Shown: positions 8,234-16,508 of the stretch, piece after piece
How positions within the stretch are numbered: the stretch's first letter is position 1
Layout of the letters: every line of letters begins with the position of its first letter
IMG/VR virus record: IMGVR_UViG_3300042691_027378
Span: 1 to 35,359 of that record
Reading direction: 5' to 3' (one strand)
Source: a virus
Length of the DNA stretch: 35,359 bases
The notes under the pieces: generated by a model
What the model was told of the DNA's origin: nothing
Seen by the model: the letters and a program-made list of their open reading frames with translations, nothing else
The model's database searches: none
Position numbers and translations under genes: made by a program

Positions 8234-9129
8234 AGCAGATCAGATTTAGTTTTTTCGGCAGGTGCTATATGAACAAGCATTTCTTGATGATTAGCAGGAC
8301 ACAGTTTACATTGTTCAATACTGTTAGGTAAATTTTTTAAAAATTCATCAATTACATTTTGATCAGCCCAGGGATCTAATCCTACTGTACGATCTAGTAT
8401 TTCTTTAGACGCTGGATCTATTGCAAACTGTTCTTTTAACTGTTGACCAACACCTGCTACTAAACATTTATAAAGTATACCTTCAACTAGATAGTGACAT
8501 TCTTTCCATGCACATGTTTCATGTGCTTGTTCTTGATCGCTATCGTGGAAATATATTATTTTATTTTCAATCCTGTTTATAGCACTTTCTGCAAAGATCC
8601 ATGAGAAATTCATAATAACTATATTTTGTCCTTGATAAGAAAAAAACAACTGATCCTGTGGCCAATTATTATTAATCATTTGACATTCGTTTTTGATATT
8701 GATTTCTTCAAAGTATTCTTTAAGGATGACATTCTCTACAACATCAATTATTTCGTTTTTCTCTCTAGAATCATGGACACTTATTTCTAATATTATTCCT
8801 GCCTTTAATAACTTTTTAATTGTGGAAGCTTTGGCTAACAGAGTATCTTTGCTTACTCCTGTAACAAGTCTAAAATCCTTGTGATCTTTCCAAATTTCTT
8901 TTAAGCCTAATGCCCAGTCTTCTACCTGGGGGTGCAATAAAGGTTCCCCGCCCATGATGCTAAATTCTTCAACATCTAATAACTCATGCCACTTGGTTGC
9001 GGCGTCTTTGTTATTTTCCCACTTAAGATGATTTTTAAACTTGTAGTTGTTAAACGTAGAACATTCTTTACAAGTTTTAGGACATACGTTTGTAATATAA
9101 TATGATAAAAATTTTATTGGGTGGCGCAT
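8230..9129 (-). CDS. Radical SAM protein with C-terminal Cys residues
   Basis: 299 residues. The core motif appears immediately, C16-x3-C20-x2-C23 (CPKTCKEC), followed by MGGEPLLHPQVE with GGEP at 60-63. The C-terminal third has further cysteines in AWKECHY, LYKCLV and EQCKLCPANHQ, consistent with an auxiliary SPASM/Twitch-type cluster. It lacks the N-terminal Cys-rich segment of the gene 3' of it at 7286. It overlaps that gene by 4 nt and the zinc-protein gene by 16 nt. I could not link it to a characterised radical SAM enzyme. It is not an obvious QueE, since the cysteine spacing and the C-terminal extension differ. Confidence 0.82.
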   Translation of the reverse strand: MRHPIKFLSYYITNVCPKTCKECSTFNNYKFKNHLKWENNKDAATKWHELLDVEEFSIMGGEPLLHPQVEDWALGLKEIWKDHKDFRLVTGVSKDTLLAKASTIKKLLKAGIILEISVHDSREKNEIIDVVENVILKEYFEEINIKNECQMINNNWPQDQLFFSYQGQNIVIMNFSWIFAESAINRIENKIIYFHDSDQEQAHETCAWKECHYLVEGILYKCLVAGVGQQLKEQFAIDPASKEILDRTVGLDPWADQNVIDEFLKNLPNSIEQCKLCPANHQEMLVHIAPAEKTKSDLL

Positions 9130-9665
9130 CGTTTTTCTTCTTGATCCTCAAAAAATTTGAGATTAGGTTCATTCGCATGTTCTTCACAGGATGTATATTT
9201 CCATCCCTGTCCTCTTGTAGTGCCCGGATGACCACACTTCTCACAGGTTATCTTACTCATAGCCTTGGCCAACAAGACCATACCGTGTACTGTTTGATCT
9301 CCACCACTGTAATCAATAGTAAGATGTCCAGCATGTTCGTCAATTTTATTAATTGTAATTTTTGAGCAGATAGGATTAATTACTCTGGCGCCATTAACTA
9401 TAATTTTGTTTTTAAATTTTTCTTTAGACACAGCGTCCCAATTATAATAATACTGATCGAATGCTGTCCAATCCCCGTGCTGGCATTTTTCTACCATTTG
9501 ATTGTAGTTTATATTACTTTTGTAATTTCTTTCTGTAGCATGGATGTGAGCAGTTATTTGATCAAACAATTGATCTAAAATTTTAATCCAACCTTGTCCG
9601 CAAAAAATCACAGTAGATTCTGTAAAAAAATAAGGATACTTTGATTTTATATCTTCAATATTCAT
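9114..9665 (-). CDS. Phage hypothetical protein with C-terminal zinc ribbon-like motif
   Basis: 183 residues, no known enzyme fold recognised. The C-terminus has C141-x2-C144-x15-C160-x2-H163 (CEKCG...TSCEEH), a probable zinc site embedded in a GTTRGQGWKYTSC context that I recall from small conserved phage proteins of unknown role. Near the N-terminus a GQGWIKILDQLFDQI helix is also typical of them. It is the first gene of the minus-strand unit 9665 to 5364. The ATG at 9665 shares a 46-nt divergent intergenic region with the epimerase at 9712. A nucleic-acid or protein-interaction role would fit a zinc ribbon but is only a guess. Confidence 0.65.
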   Translation of the reverse strand: MNIEDIKSKYPYFFTESTVIFCGQGWIKILDQLFDQITAHIHATERNYKSNINYNQMVEKCQHGDWTAFDQYYYNWDAVSKEKFKNKIIVNGARVINPICSKITINKIDEHAGHLTIDYSGGDQTVHGMVLLAKAMSKITCEKCGHPGTTRGQGWKYTSCEEHANEPNLKFFEDQEEKRCATQ

Positions 9666-9688
9666 AATTCAAAATTATAGGTGCGCTG

Positions 9689-9696
9689 TATTTAGC
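9689..9696 (-). promoter_or_regulatory. T4-late-like promoter element GCTAAATA (minus side of the divergent region)
   Basis: On the minus strand the octamer GCTAAATA lies 23 nt before the ATG at 9665. It is separated by one base from the plus-strand octamer at 9698-9705, so the 46-nt region 9666-9711 carries back-to-back elements for two divergent units. Confidence 0.45.
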
Positions 9697-9697
9697 T

Positions 9698-9705
9698 GGT
9701 AAATA
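9698..9705 (+). promoter_or_regulatory. T4-late-like promoter element GGTAAATA (plus side of the divergent region)
   Basis: GGTAAATA followed by TCCTGT and then the ATG at 9712. If transcription starts as at a T4 late promoter (about six bases after the octamer), the transcript would begin within about one base of the start codon. No ribosome-binding site is present. Confidence 0.5.
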
Positions 9706-9711
9706 TCCTGT

Positions 9712-10599
9712 ATGTTTAAAATACTAGTTACAGGATCATCGGGATTTATCGGTCAACATCTATATCACTATCTTCAAAGTTGTGGATATACAGTTATTGC
9801 TGCCGATATTAAAGACGGTATAGATCTCACCCAAGAACAGGTTGTAAAGAATCTTCCAGACGTTGACGTAGTTATTCATTTGGCTGCTTATAACGGGACG
9901 AAACATTTTTACGATAAACCATTTGATGTTATAAGAAATAGCATATTACCTACACAGTATCTGTTAGAAAGGTACAGTGGCAAAGTTAAAAGATTTATTT
10001 TTGCAGGCACTTGCGAAAGTTACGCAGGGGCAGTTGATCTATTTGATTGGCCTGTGCCCACAGACGAAACTGTTCCTTTAGTGGTCAGCGATGTTAAGAA
10101 TCCTCGATGGAGCTACGGAGGCAGTAAGATTGTTAATGAGCTACAGGTAATTGCTGCACACGAACAGTTAGGTCAAGAATACACTATAATTAGATATCAT
10201 AATGTGTTTGGTCCAAATCAAGTTGACCACTTTATTCCAGAATTCATTGACCGTGCTAAAAACGGAGACTATGTGTTAAGAGGGTATTTGAATACTAGAA
10301 GCTTTATGTATATAGAAGATGCTCTCGAAGCTACTAGATTAATAATCGAAAGTGATAAGATAAAAAATCAAATTATTAATGTTGGCAACGATAAAGAAAT
10401 TAAAATTTTAGATGTTGCTAATATAATATTAGATCTCATGAATATTAAATCTCCCCTAGTGTTATATCCAGAACCATTAGGATCAGTAAAAAGAAGATGT
10501 CCTGATATTAAGAAACTACGATCTTTAGGTTTTAGAAGTAAAATTACACTACTACAAGGGTTAATGAAAGTAATGGAGTCGCAATGCAAATTGGAATAA
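9712..10599 (+). CDS. NAD-dependent epimerase/dehydratase (extended SDR)
   Basis: 295 residues, typical for the family. The NAD-binding glycine motif is TGSSGFIG at 7-14, the active-site Tyr-x3-Lys is Y135/K139 in WSYGGSK, and FAGTCESYAG (98-106) provides the upstream Ser/Thr-type position. Downstream YHNVFGPNQ and RSFMYIEDALEA are characteristic of nucleotide-sugar epimerases and dehydratases. It leads the plus-strand unit 9712-13328 directly behind a late-promoter-like element with no Shine-Dalgarno. It overlaps the dehydrogenase-like gene by 16 nt. The pairing of an epimerase and a UDP-sugar-dehydrogenase-like protein points to nucleotide-sugar interconversion. The exact sugar cannot be read from the sequence. 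A second epimerase is at 32860. Confidence 0.85.
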   Translation: MFKILVTGSSGFIGQHLYHYLQSCGYTVIAADIKDGIDLTQEQVVKNLPDVDVVIHLAAYNGTKHFYDKPFDVIRNSILPTQYLLERYSGKVKRFIFAGTCESYAGAVDLFDWPVPTDETVPLVVSDVKNPRWSYGGSKIVNELQVIAAHEQLGQEYTIIRYHNVFGPNQVDHFIPEFIDRAKNGDYVLRGYLNTRSFMYIEDALEATRLIIESDKIKNQIINVGNDKEIKILDVANIILDLMNIKSPLVLYPEPLGSVKRRCPDIKKLRSLGFRSKITLLQGLMKVMESQCKLE

Positions 10600-11375
10600 T
10601 TGGGTTAGGAGTAGTAGGCTCAGCTTGTAAAACAGGCTTTGAAATTTTAGGACACTCTGTAAAGTTTCATGATCCTAAATATAAAACAAACATATCAGAT
10701 TTAAAAGACACGGAAATATCCTATGTCTGTGTACCAACTCCTAACAGAGAAGATGGAAGCTGCGATATTTCAATAGTAGAAAAATCAATTAAAGAATTAG
10801 AAAATATTGACTATCAGGGCATAGTTGCTATGCGAAGCACTAATGAACCTGGAACTATTGATTACCTACAAAGTAAAACACATTTAAGATTGTGTGTAGT
10901 TCCGGAGTTTTTAAGAGAAAGGTATGCTACTGAAGACTTTATCAAAAATCATAACTTGTTAGTTGTAGGTTGTTATGATACAGAAGTTTTTAATCTAGTA
11001 GTTAAGAGTCATGGCGTGTTTCCTAAACATATTAAAATGATGACTCCAACCGAAGCAGAAATATTAAAGTATTATTCAAATGTATATAACGCCCTACGAA
11101 TTGTGTTTGCTAATCTTATGTACGAAGTTTGTGAATCTACTAGTGCCGACTACGGTAAAATAAAAGATGCCTTTATGTTGCGGGGAACAAGTTCAGGAGC
11201 ATATTTAGACTGTAATTCTAGTCTACGAGGATTTGGAGGTATGTGTTTACCCAAAGACACTAAAGCTCTTAATGCGTTTCTTAAGAAAAATAATATTGAT
11301 TTTAATCTATTAGATGCTGTGCTAAACGATAATGCCAAAGTTAAATCAACAGTATTTCCAGGAATGAGAGAATGA
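10584..11375 (+). CDS. UDP-glucose/GDP-mannose dehydrogenase-like protein, short form
   Basis: 263 residues against about 390-450 for complete family members. The Rossmann start is IGIIGLGVVGSA, followed by VCVPTPNREDGSCD (49-61), VPEFLRERYATEDF (106-119), the central-helix K162 and N166 in EILKYYSNVYNA, and the catalytic-cysteine loop GFGGMCLPKDTKA with C221 and D225. The protein ends soon after, so the C-terminal nucleotide-sugar-binding domain is absent, with no frameshift visible. A GGAG ribosome site precedes the ATG. The key catalytic residues remain, so oxidation of a sugar alcohol is possible, but substrate recognition must differ or depend on a partner. It overlaps the oxygenase gene by 4 nt. 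Confidence 0.8.
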   Translation: MQIGIIGLGVVGSACKTGFEILGHSVKFHDPKYKTNISDLKDTEISYVCVPTPNREDGSCDISIVEKSIKELENIDYQGIVAMRSTNEPGTIDYLQSKTHLRLCVVPEFLRERYATEDFIKNHNLLVVGCYDTEVFNLVVKSHGVFPKHIKMMTPTEAEILKYYSNVYNALRIVFANLMYEVCESTSADYGKIKDAFMLRGTSSGAYLDCNSSLRGFGGMCLPKDTKALNAFLKKNNIDFNLLDAVLNDNAKVKSTVFPGMRE

Positions 11376-12139
11376 TATCACAAGAGTGCCTTGACTTTTA
11401 TAATAAAAATAAAGATGCCACTTGGCAGATGCCTGCTCCGATCGAAGGAGATAACATTACAGTAGCTAGATGGATACTTAACAAAGTAGATTTTGGTTGG
11501 ATAGAATTAGATCTACAGTTTGATTTAAGTAGATGGAAAGAAGAAGCAAACAAATGTAGACCTTGGTTAGTGGCACATAGAGAATATAATAACTCAGGTT
11601 GGAACAGTTGTTGTATACACGGGATAGATATTAATAAGACTGGTGCATGGAGTAACTACGGTTATACTAACGAATCAGATGTTCCTTATAAATGGACAGC
11701 GTTATCAGGCTATACACCTTCAATTGAAAATTTTTGGAGGAATACTTTCCCTAGTGAACAGTATAGACGTATAAGATTTATGGAACTAACGGCAAACTCT
11801 GCTATTACTCCGCACAGCGATATGCCAGGACGTTTACCTGGAGAAGATAACTTTAATGCGTTAGAGTTTGGTATACCTATTAACATAGCAGTTGTACATC
11901 CGCAGGACTGTTACATGGTGTTAGATGGCAAGGGCATAGTTCCATTTAAAGAAGGACGAGCATTTATTGTTAACATAAGGCATACCCATTCTGTAATTAA
12001 TTTTTCTAATACGCCCAGAACTCACGTGATTGGACATAGTTACGGGTATGGCAATAAATTAGAAGAATTTGCAGAATTAGTTGTTAGAAGTTATAATAAA
12101 CAATATGATAAAATTTCCAGCAATAGAGACAGCCTCTAA
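11372..12139 (+). CDS. Aspartyl/asparaginyl beta-hydroxylase-like 2OG-Fe(II) oxygenase
   Basis: 255 residues. The AspH-type beta-helix occupies about 130-225: H148-S-D150 in ITPHSDMPG, distal H206 in RHTHSVINFSN, and R216 ten residues later (TPRTHVIGH). The N-terminal 120 residues are a separate region rich in Trp and Tyr, found with this oxygenase type in marine phages but of unknown role. It overlaps the dehydrogenase-like gene by 4 nt (ATGA) and the following gene by 35 nt. The oxygenase assignment is well supported by motif order and spacing. The target could be a protein Asp/Asn or the sugar product of the two upstream enzymes. Confidence 0.8.
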   Translation: MISQECLDFYNKNKDATWQMPAPIEGDNITVARWILNKVDFGWIELDLQFDLSRWKEEANKCRPWLVAHREYNNSGWNSCCIHGIDINKTGAWSNYGYTNESDVPYKWTALSGYTPSIENFWRNTFPSEQYRRIRFMELTANSAITPHSDMPGRLPGEDNFNALEFGIPINIAVVHPQDCYMVLDGKGIVPFKEGRAFIVNIRHTHSVINFSNTPRTHVIGHSYGYGNKLEEFAELVVRSYNKQYDKISSNRDSL

Positions 12140-13328
12140 TATAGCGTTTTGTTTTGTAGATAATCTGCACAACGTAAAAGAAGATTGGGTCAAAGAAATA
12201 ATTAAAAATGTTTCTGACTTTACCATCTCTAATGTAAACAACAAAGGATTTGATTTATATCAAGGCTTTGATGAAGACTCACTGCTCAACGAAGTTGCCA
12301 AGTTAAACTATGATCACGCTGTGGTATTTACTACTGGCACAGAGTTTATTAACGGCAGCAGTTTTTTTGATCAAGTACGTAGTTTAGTAGAACAAGATTA
12401 TTTTGTAGCAGGACACATACTAGACAGGGGTGATGCATATTACGAACTACATCATCAGTGTTATGTTATTAATTTGAAATATTATAAAAAATTAGAAATG
12501 CCAATAATAGGAAAACAACAATTGGGATCTAAACACTCTCAAGAAATTCCTTGGCGTAGTCGTGAAAACTGGCACGATGATTATACTCCAAAAACAATTA
12601 GTGGTGGAGATCAAATTAGAGAATATAATCACAAGTGTCACGGATGGAATATACTAAAACAGGCATTTGATCAAGACTTTCCTGTATTAGTTTTTGATGA
12701 AAACATACGCAACAATAAAAAACATTATTACCCTGAATCAAGTGAAGATTTTTATAAAAATTTATCTTGGTTATATTATAGACAAAACTTTTGCCTTACA
12801 GAATTTGTACATACAGCGAACACTGAAAAGGTAAACTTTCCGCCTAGACAACGATATGATCAAATTATAACTCCTGCCAGTGGACTTTGGTTTATGCCTT
12901 TTTTAAAAAATAAAACAGGCAAGGTAATAATGTATGATTACAATCAAAAATCTTTAGACTACTGGAAAGAAAATATGCCCAAGGATATTTCCTGCGAGTT
13001 TGTGTTGTGCGATCTTTACAGCGGTATAAACTTCTTTGAAAAAATAGACAAACAGGCACTTACTCTGTTTAACTTGTCTAACATTTTTAATTACGAAGGA
13101 ACTGTAGCGTTTTATAATTTAAAATATAGAAACTATAAAGAAAATCAAATACTAGATCAAATAGAAAACAACTTACCTAACGCAGAAATTAATTTTACTT
13201 CTAGGGCTAGTACAGGATTTCACTTCAATAATCATTATCAGTATTTTAGTAAAGTAAATTTAATCAAAAGAGTCGACCTCACAGAATTAAAAAAGCCAAC
13301 TTGGCATATCAATTCAGATTGGATTTAA
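12105..13328 (+). CDS. Two-part protein: glycosyltransferase-like N-terminus and methyltransferase-like C-terminus
   Basis: I chose the ATG at 12105 (407 residues). A TTG at 12081 is possible but lies deeper in the upstream gene and has no better ribosome site. Residues about 65-135 (DHAVVFTTGTEFINGSSFF, then DYFVAGHILDRGD and CYVINLKYYKKL) resemble the core of GT2-like proteins that lack the usual DxD, a layout seen in marine phage hypotheticals. Residues about 258-345 (GLWFMPFLKNKTGKVIMYDY with YWKEN and FVLCDLYSG) resemble a Rossmann methyltransferase-like fold with a degenerate glycine motif. Neither catalytic function can be established. It ends the plus-strand unit and converges with the gene at 13325 with a 4-nt overlap. 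Confidence 0.55.
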   Translation: MIKFPAIETASNIAFCFVDNLHNVKEDWVKEIIKNVSDFTISNVNNKGFDLYQGFDEDSLLNEVAKLNYDHAVVFTTGTEFINGSSFFDQVRSLVEQDYFVAGHILDRGDAYYELHHQCYVINLKYYKKLEMPIIGKQQLGSKHSQEIPWRSRENWHDDYTPKTISGGDQIREYNHKCHGWNILKQAFDQDFPVLVFDENIRNNKKHYYPESSEDFYKNLSWLYYRQNFCLTEFVHTANTEKVNFPPRQRYDQIITPASGLWFMPFLKNKTGKVIMYDYNQKSLDYWKENMPKDISCEFVLCDLYSGINFFEKIDKQALTLFNLSNIFNYEGTVAFYNLKYRNYKENQILDQIENNLPNAEINFTSRASTGFHFNNHYQYFSKVNLIKRVDLTELKKPTWHINSDWI

Positions 13329-13822
13329 TTTACGTATTCTGTTACTTGTAACACTATTCTAGGAATATGTCCTATGTTGGCTGCACCGTGTAAGTCAGTC
13401 GAGTCGATGTAAGTATAAACATCGCCTGCCTTGTAGTTTGTGATAACCTGATCCCTATACATAAAGATATGCCCGGGATGATAGTCCTGTAATGGTATCC
13501 AATATCTGTTACAGGATCTTTCGTGTGTATAAGGATCAGTATGCATAGGCATGTACTGTCCGGGCAGTAATTTTGTTATCCACCAATGTACATCTCCTGT
13601 ACACCACGGCGGTGATATAGATATGTTTAGATCTTTTTCTTCGTATACCCACCAATTTATTGCTGATAGGTCATACCCTGCCTCTTTATATTTTTTATAT
13701 TCAGCTGATTCAACAGCAGTAGCAGCTGGCCAATCTCTAGGTCTAGCTTGACCAACTCTAGTTAACACTAGATGTTCCCATAACGGGTCAACCCAACTAT
13801 AAAAATTACCTTTATAAATCAT
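13325..13822 (-). CDS. Small 2OG-Fe(II) oxygenase (H-x3-N-x5-R type)
   Basis: 165 residues. H94-T-D96 lies in MPMHTDPYTH, the distal H145 in DLHGAANIGHIPR, with N149 and R155 in the conserved positions, and the C-terminal strand LQVTEYVN matches the proteins at 1709 and 6694. The middle motif YKAGDVYTYID parallels KKGDVYTWQGD in the 6694 protein. It is coupled by 4 nt to the radical SAM gene at 13819, giving the same gene order as 7286 then 6694. All cofactor residues are intact, so it is expected to be an active dioxygenase. The substrate is unknown, but the radical SAM product is the obvious candidate. Confidence 0.8.
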   Translation of the reverse strand: MIYKGNFYSWVDPLWEHLVLTRVGQARPRDWPAATAVESAEYKKYKEAGYDLSAINWWVYEEKDLNISISPPWCTGDVHWWITKLLPGQYMPMHTDPYTHERSCNRYWIPLQDYHPGHIFMYRDQVITNYKAGDVYTYIDSTDLHGAANIGHIPRIVLQVTEYVN

Positions 13823-14970
13823 TTGTTTAAAGAATTAATATGTTTAATAAAAAAAGTTTTACTATCAACTTTTGGATTTATTTTTTTATAGTTGTCAATG
13901 TAGTCGTTTAACAGTTGGTTAGGACAAATTTCATTACGCATATTATCTAAAGATTCGTGAAAGTTTATAAAGTGTGAAAATTCTTCAGAACCTGTTTGTT
14001 TAAGAGCATCTCTCAGATGCTCGTAACGATCTCCCCAATCCTCCATTAAATCTAATAAAGTTTTTTTATAATCACTGGGTAAGTTTATTATAGATGCATG
14101 GGTTGGATATTCTAATAATTTGATCATCCAGTGTGCTTTTGGGAACTGTTCTAAAATTAATTTCTCAATATTTTTTAATTCATTTATATTATAAACAGAC
14201 GCAGTAGTAATAATTTGAAATGTCACATTATCTCTTAAATCACTAAACGAATAAAAATATTTTGCTGTTTCCAGAACTGTTGAAAAATTTGATCCGCTTC
14301 TAAAATAATCATTTAAATCGCCTACACCATCTATGCTTACAGCCACAGAAAGACTTTTAGAATTAAGCATAAATTTTAAAACATTGTCGTTTGGCTTAAC
14401 TGTACCATTTGTTATTAGTACAAAATTTATATTTTTTTCTAGCTGACGACTTGTTAGTAATGTTAAAAAATCTTCAACTTTTTTGCTATAAAGAGGTTCG
14501 CCTCCGGATATTTCAAGAAACTCTAAATTAGTAAATTGGTCTACATTTGACAACTCAAGTGAGCTATACTTTTTAGGACTGTATGTTGTTCCGTATAATT
14601 CTAATTCATCGTTGTACCACAGATGGCTAGCACCTGAATTACACCCTCGACATTTTAAATTACACAAATTATCGATGCATAAAAACAAATACTTTAACTT
14701 AACATCTGTAACATGGCCATATTCTCTCAATAAGATTTTTCTTTTAGATTCAATTCCATATTTTTCTAGCTGGTAGCACTGACTACAATTTTTTATCTCT
14801 TCCCCTGCTAACATTTTTTTTCTAATATCTTTAAACTCATCAGAATTAAGAACATCAGGAACATTTGAAAACTGCTGTGTAGATGCAATAGGATAATACC
14901 AGCAACAGGGCGAAATTCCGTCAGCAGTAATTTCAGCACTCATCCACGGAGCAGGGCAATAAGAATTCAT
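13819..14970 (-). CDS. Radical SAM protein with N-terminal Twitch-like Cys cluster
   Basis: 383 residues. The N-terminal Cys cluster has C5 in MNSYCPAPW, C22-C23 in SPCCWYY, and C62 and C65 in NCSQCYQLE. The radical SAM core has C103-x3-C107-x2-C110 (CNLKCRGC) and ISGGEPLYS with GGEP at 156-159. The opening residues and order match the protein at 7286-8233, and both are followed by a small oxygenase of the same subfamily. The start codon directly abuts the stop of the upstream oxygenase-like gene (14971). The family is typically called a twitch-domain radical SAM protein in marine phages. Its product is undefined. Confidence 0.86.
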   Translation of the reverse strand: MNSYCPAPWMSAEITADGISPCCWYYPIASTQQFSNVPDVLNSDEFKDIRKKMLAGEEIKNCSQCYQLEKYGIESKRKILLREYGHVTDVKLKYLFLCIDNLCNLKCRGCNSGASHLWYNDELELYGTTYSPKKYSSLELSNVDQFTNLEFLEISGGEPLYSKKVEDFLTLLTSRQLEKNINFVLITNGTVKPNDNVLKFMLNSKSLSVAVSIDGVGDLNDYFRSGSNFSTVLETAKYFYSFSDLRDNVTFQIITTASVYNINELKNIEKLILEQFPKAHWMIKLLEYPTHASIINLPSDYKKTLLDLMEDWGDRYEHLRDALKQTGSEEFSHFINFHESLDNMRNEICPNQLLNDYIDNYKKINPKVDSKTFFIKHINSLNK

Positions 14971-15786
14971 TTAATATTCCTTGAGATGTTCAATACCAAT
15001 AAGACTTCTAAACTCGGGAGTAAATTTGCAGTCTACACGTAGTCCGTATTCTTGTTCTAGGCTAGATTCTCCACCATGCCAGTCTTGATCATTCCACATG
15101 GCAGCATGACTATTGATGTAGTGTTTGTCCTGTGTGTCAGGATCCCATATATAGAAACCACGTTTAGTACGATATCTAATATGTATGAATTCATTGTTAT
15201 GTGGCGTGTAGTAGTCATTTTCAAACACACCATTTTTAGCATCTAGGTCTCTATGTTCAAATGCTTTGCCGTTATGATCACATAGGAAAAATATCACACG
15301 ACCAATGCGATCAATGATACCCTGTTCCTGTAGATTTTCTACCCAACGAACAACACCAGGAAAGAACTTGCTTTCTTCTGTCTTCTGACGAGCAGCATTG
15401 CGTTCATTCCAGTCGCCTTCATTCCATAGGAAATAATAGATATAAGGATCGTTGGCACCTAGCACACTTTTTAAATAGCGTGTGAATAAATTACGTTGTT
15501 TGTAGTCTTTAAAATCTGTAGGATAAATTTCTCGACCTTGAACTTTGATAGGATGCTCATCAGGCAACTTTTGATACTCGTCAAATGCTTTGTATATAGG
15601 TTTCCAGTTCCACTGATAGCTGCCCCTGCTTTGATCAAATCCTGGAGCCATCCAAGTTCCTTCTTTGGCATAGTCTCTAGCCAAAGCAAATCCTTTACAG
15701 ATTTCTGCGTGTAGATTTACAAACCCTTCTATGTCCAAAAATGGATCTAAATTAATATACGGCTTACCGCCAATTCCTTTAATCAT
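14971..15786 (-). CDS. Probable 2OG-Fe(II) oxygenase-like protein, divergent
   Basis: I start the gene at the ATG at 15786 (271 residues), not at an in-frame codon at 15888. The longer form would run into the divergent neighbour, and the ATG at 15786 sits exactly 5 nt behind a GATAAATA element. A possible iron site is H178-R-D180 in KAFEHRDLDAKN and H237 in DQDWHGGESS, with R250 downstream (YGLRVDCKF). The gap from histidine to arginine (13) differs from the +10 spacing of the other oxygenases here, so this is a more distant relative. It leads the minus-strand unit that also contains the 13819/13325 radical SAM-oxygenase pair. I would not exclude a non-enzymatic cupin-like protein. Confidence 0.6.
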   Translation of the reverse strand: MIKGIGGKPYINLDPFLDIEGFVNLHAEICKGFALARDYAKEGTWMAPGFDQSRGSYQWNWKPIYKAFDEYQKLPDEHPIKVQGREIYPTDFKDYKQRNLFTRYLKSVLGANDPYIYYFLWNEGDWNERNAARQKTEESKFFPGVVRWVENLQEQGIIDRIGRVIFFLCDHNGKAFEHRDLDAKNGVFENDYYTPHNNEFIHIRYRTKRGFYIWDPDTQDKHYINSHAAMWNDQDWHGGESSLEQEYGLRVDCKFTPEFRSLIGIEHLKEY

Positions 15787-15791
15787 GGCAA

Positions 15792-15799
15792 TATTTATC
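15792..15799 (-). promoter_or_regulatory. T4-late-like promoter element GATAAATA
   Basis: On the minus strand GATAAATA is followed by TTGCC and then the ATG at 15786. The 5-nt spacer is identical in length to those at 19429 and 19451, implying transcription start at or next to the A of ATG. No Shine-Dalgarno is present. Confidence 0.55.
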
Positions 15800-15800
15800 G

Positions 15801-15808
15801 CATAAGTA
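15801..15808 (+). promoter_or_regulatory. Weak late-promoter-like element CATAAGTA
   Basis: CATAAGTA differs at one position from the NNTAAATA pattern and lies 1 nt before the ATG at 15810, or 4 nt before a second in-frame ATG at 15813. If it is functional, the second ATG would be the better start. Kept as a weak candidate because the 23-nt divergent gap (15787-15809) offers no other plus-strand promoter. Confidence 0.25.
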
Positions 15809-15809
15809 C

Positions 15810-16508
15810 ATGATGAAAACTGAGTTTGAATACTACTACAATGATGTTCCTGGAAAAGGTCTGTGTAGAAATAATTTAATCTACACAAGTCTTATCAGCA
15901 ACAATAAGAAAGTCTTTTGTCAATGGTATCATAATGACACTGATTATCATCGAGGACAAAACCAAGTAGTTGATCCTGCGCTGATGGAGGAGAAATGGTT
16001 ACGGGAAGTTAATTATATTACACAAATGCGTAACGTGTACCCTAATCTAGTTCCAAAAATTCTTAATATAGATTTAGAAAGACGTAAACTATATTTAGAA
16101 ATTGACGGTGTAGATTTTTGGCAACTGGCAGGTCCGGACGTACAAGATTATGATAGTGTATTACCTGACTGGCGTGAACAGATGTTAGATATCTTTAAAG
16201 CACACAAGGCCTTGGGCATTTACAAATATAGTCTGCATCCCAGCAGTTACTTTGTAGTTAACGGGCAACTTAAAAGTATAAACTATTTTTTCTGCTATCG
16301 TGATCATGATCCTGCTATTAGTTTGCGTAGCGTACTGAGTCATATCAGTGAAGATAGGCAAGCAGATTTATTTCCTAAAATGGCTGCTATGGGCATAAAT
16401 GTAGACAAACCAACACCATTTAAAGATATACAGTTATTAGCATTTGAAAGTTTTAAAACAAACTTTCCGGCTGACTTTATGGACGAATGTAAAAAATTAT
16501 ATGTATAA
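15810..16508 (+). CDS. Kinase-fold (APH/RIO-like) protein with degenerate active site
   Basis: 232 residues. The order of a small kinase fold can be followed: a beta segment with KVFCQWY, an acidic helix EEKWLREVNYI (61-70), VPKILNIDLERRKLYLEI, then YKYSLHPSSYFVVNGQLKSI in place of the catalytic loop and metal-binding Asp region. The 234-residue protein at 32154 aligns with it along the whole length (KTFCKNYD at the same positions, and SIDWYG where this one has SINYFF). Here the lysine-like position is Q38 and the metal-Asp position is N158, and no HxD catalytic loop is present, so it looks like a pseudokinase or a binding protein. It leads the plus-strand unit and overlaps the GNAT-like gene by 8 nt. 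Confidence 0.5.
   Translation: MMKTEFEYYYNDVPGKGLCRNNLIYTSLISNNKKVFCQWYHNDTDYHRGQNQVVDPALMEEKWLREVNYITQMRNVYPNLVPKILNIDLERRKLYLEIDGVDFWQLAGPDVQDYDSVLPDWREQMLDIFKAHKALGIYKYSLHPSSYFVVNGQLKSINYFFCYRDHDPAISLRSVLSHISEDRQADLFPKMAAMGINVDKPTPFKDIQLLAFESFKTNFPADFMDECKKLYV

Noticed and set aside
8230-9129. Radical SAM protein as QueE to complete a preQ0 pathway with the QueC-like gene
   Set aside because: QueE is shorter and lacks the C-terminal cysteine region, the gene is 10 kb away on the other strand, and QueD and FolE are absent.
13341-13352. Palindrome GTTACTTGTAAC near a convergent junction, considered as a terminator
   Set aside because: The stem is only 5 bp with a 2-base loop, there is no U tract, and it lies inside the C-terminal codons of the oxygenase gene.
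15787-15888. Longer N-terminus for the oxygenase-like gene at 14971
   Set aside because: It would extend through the divergent promoter gap and into the neighbouring gene. The ATG at 15786 is correctly placed after GATAAATA.
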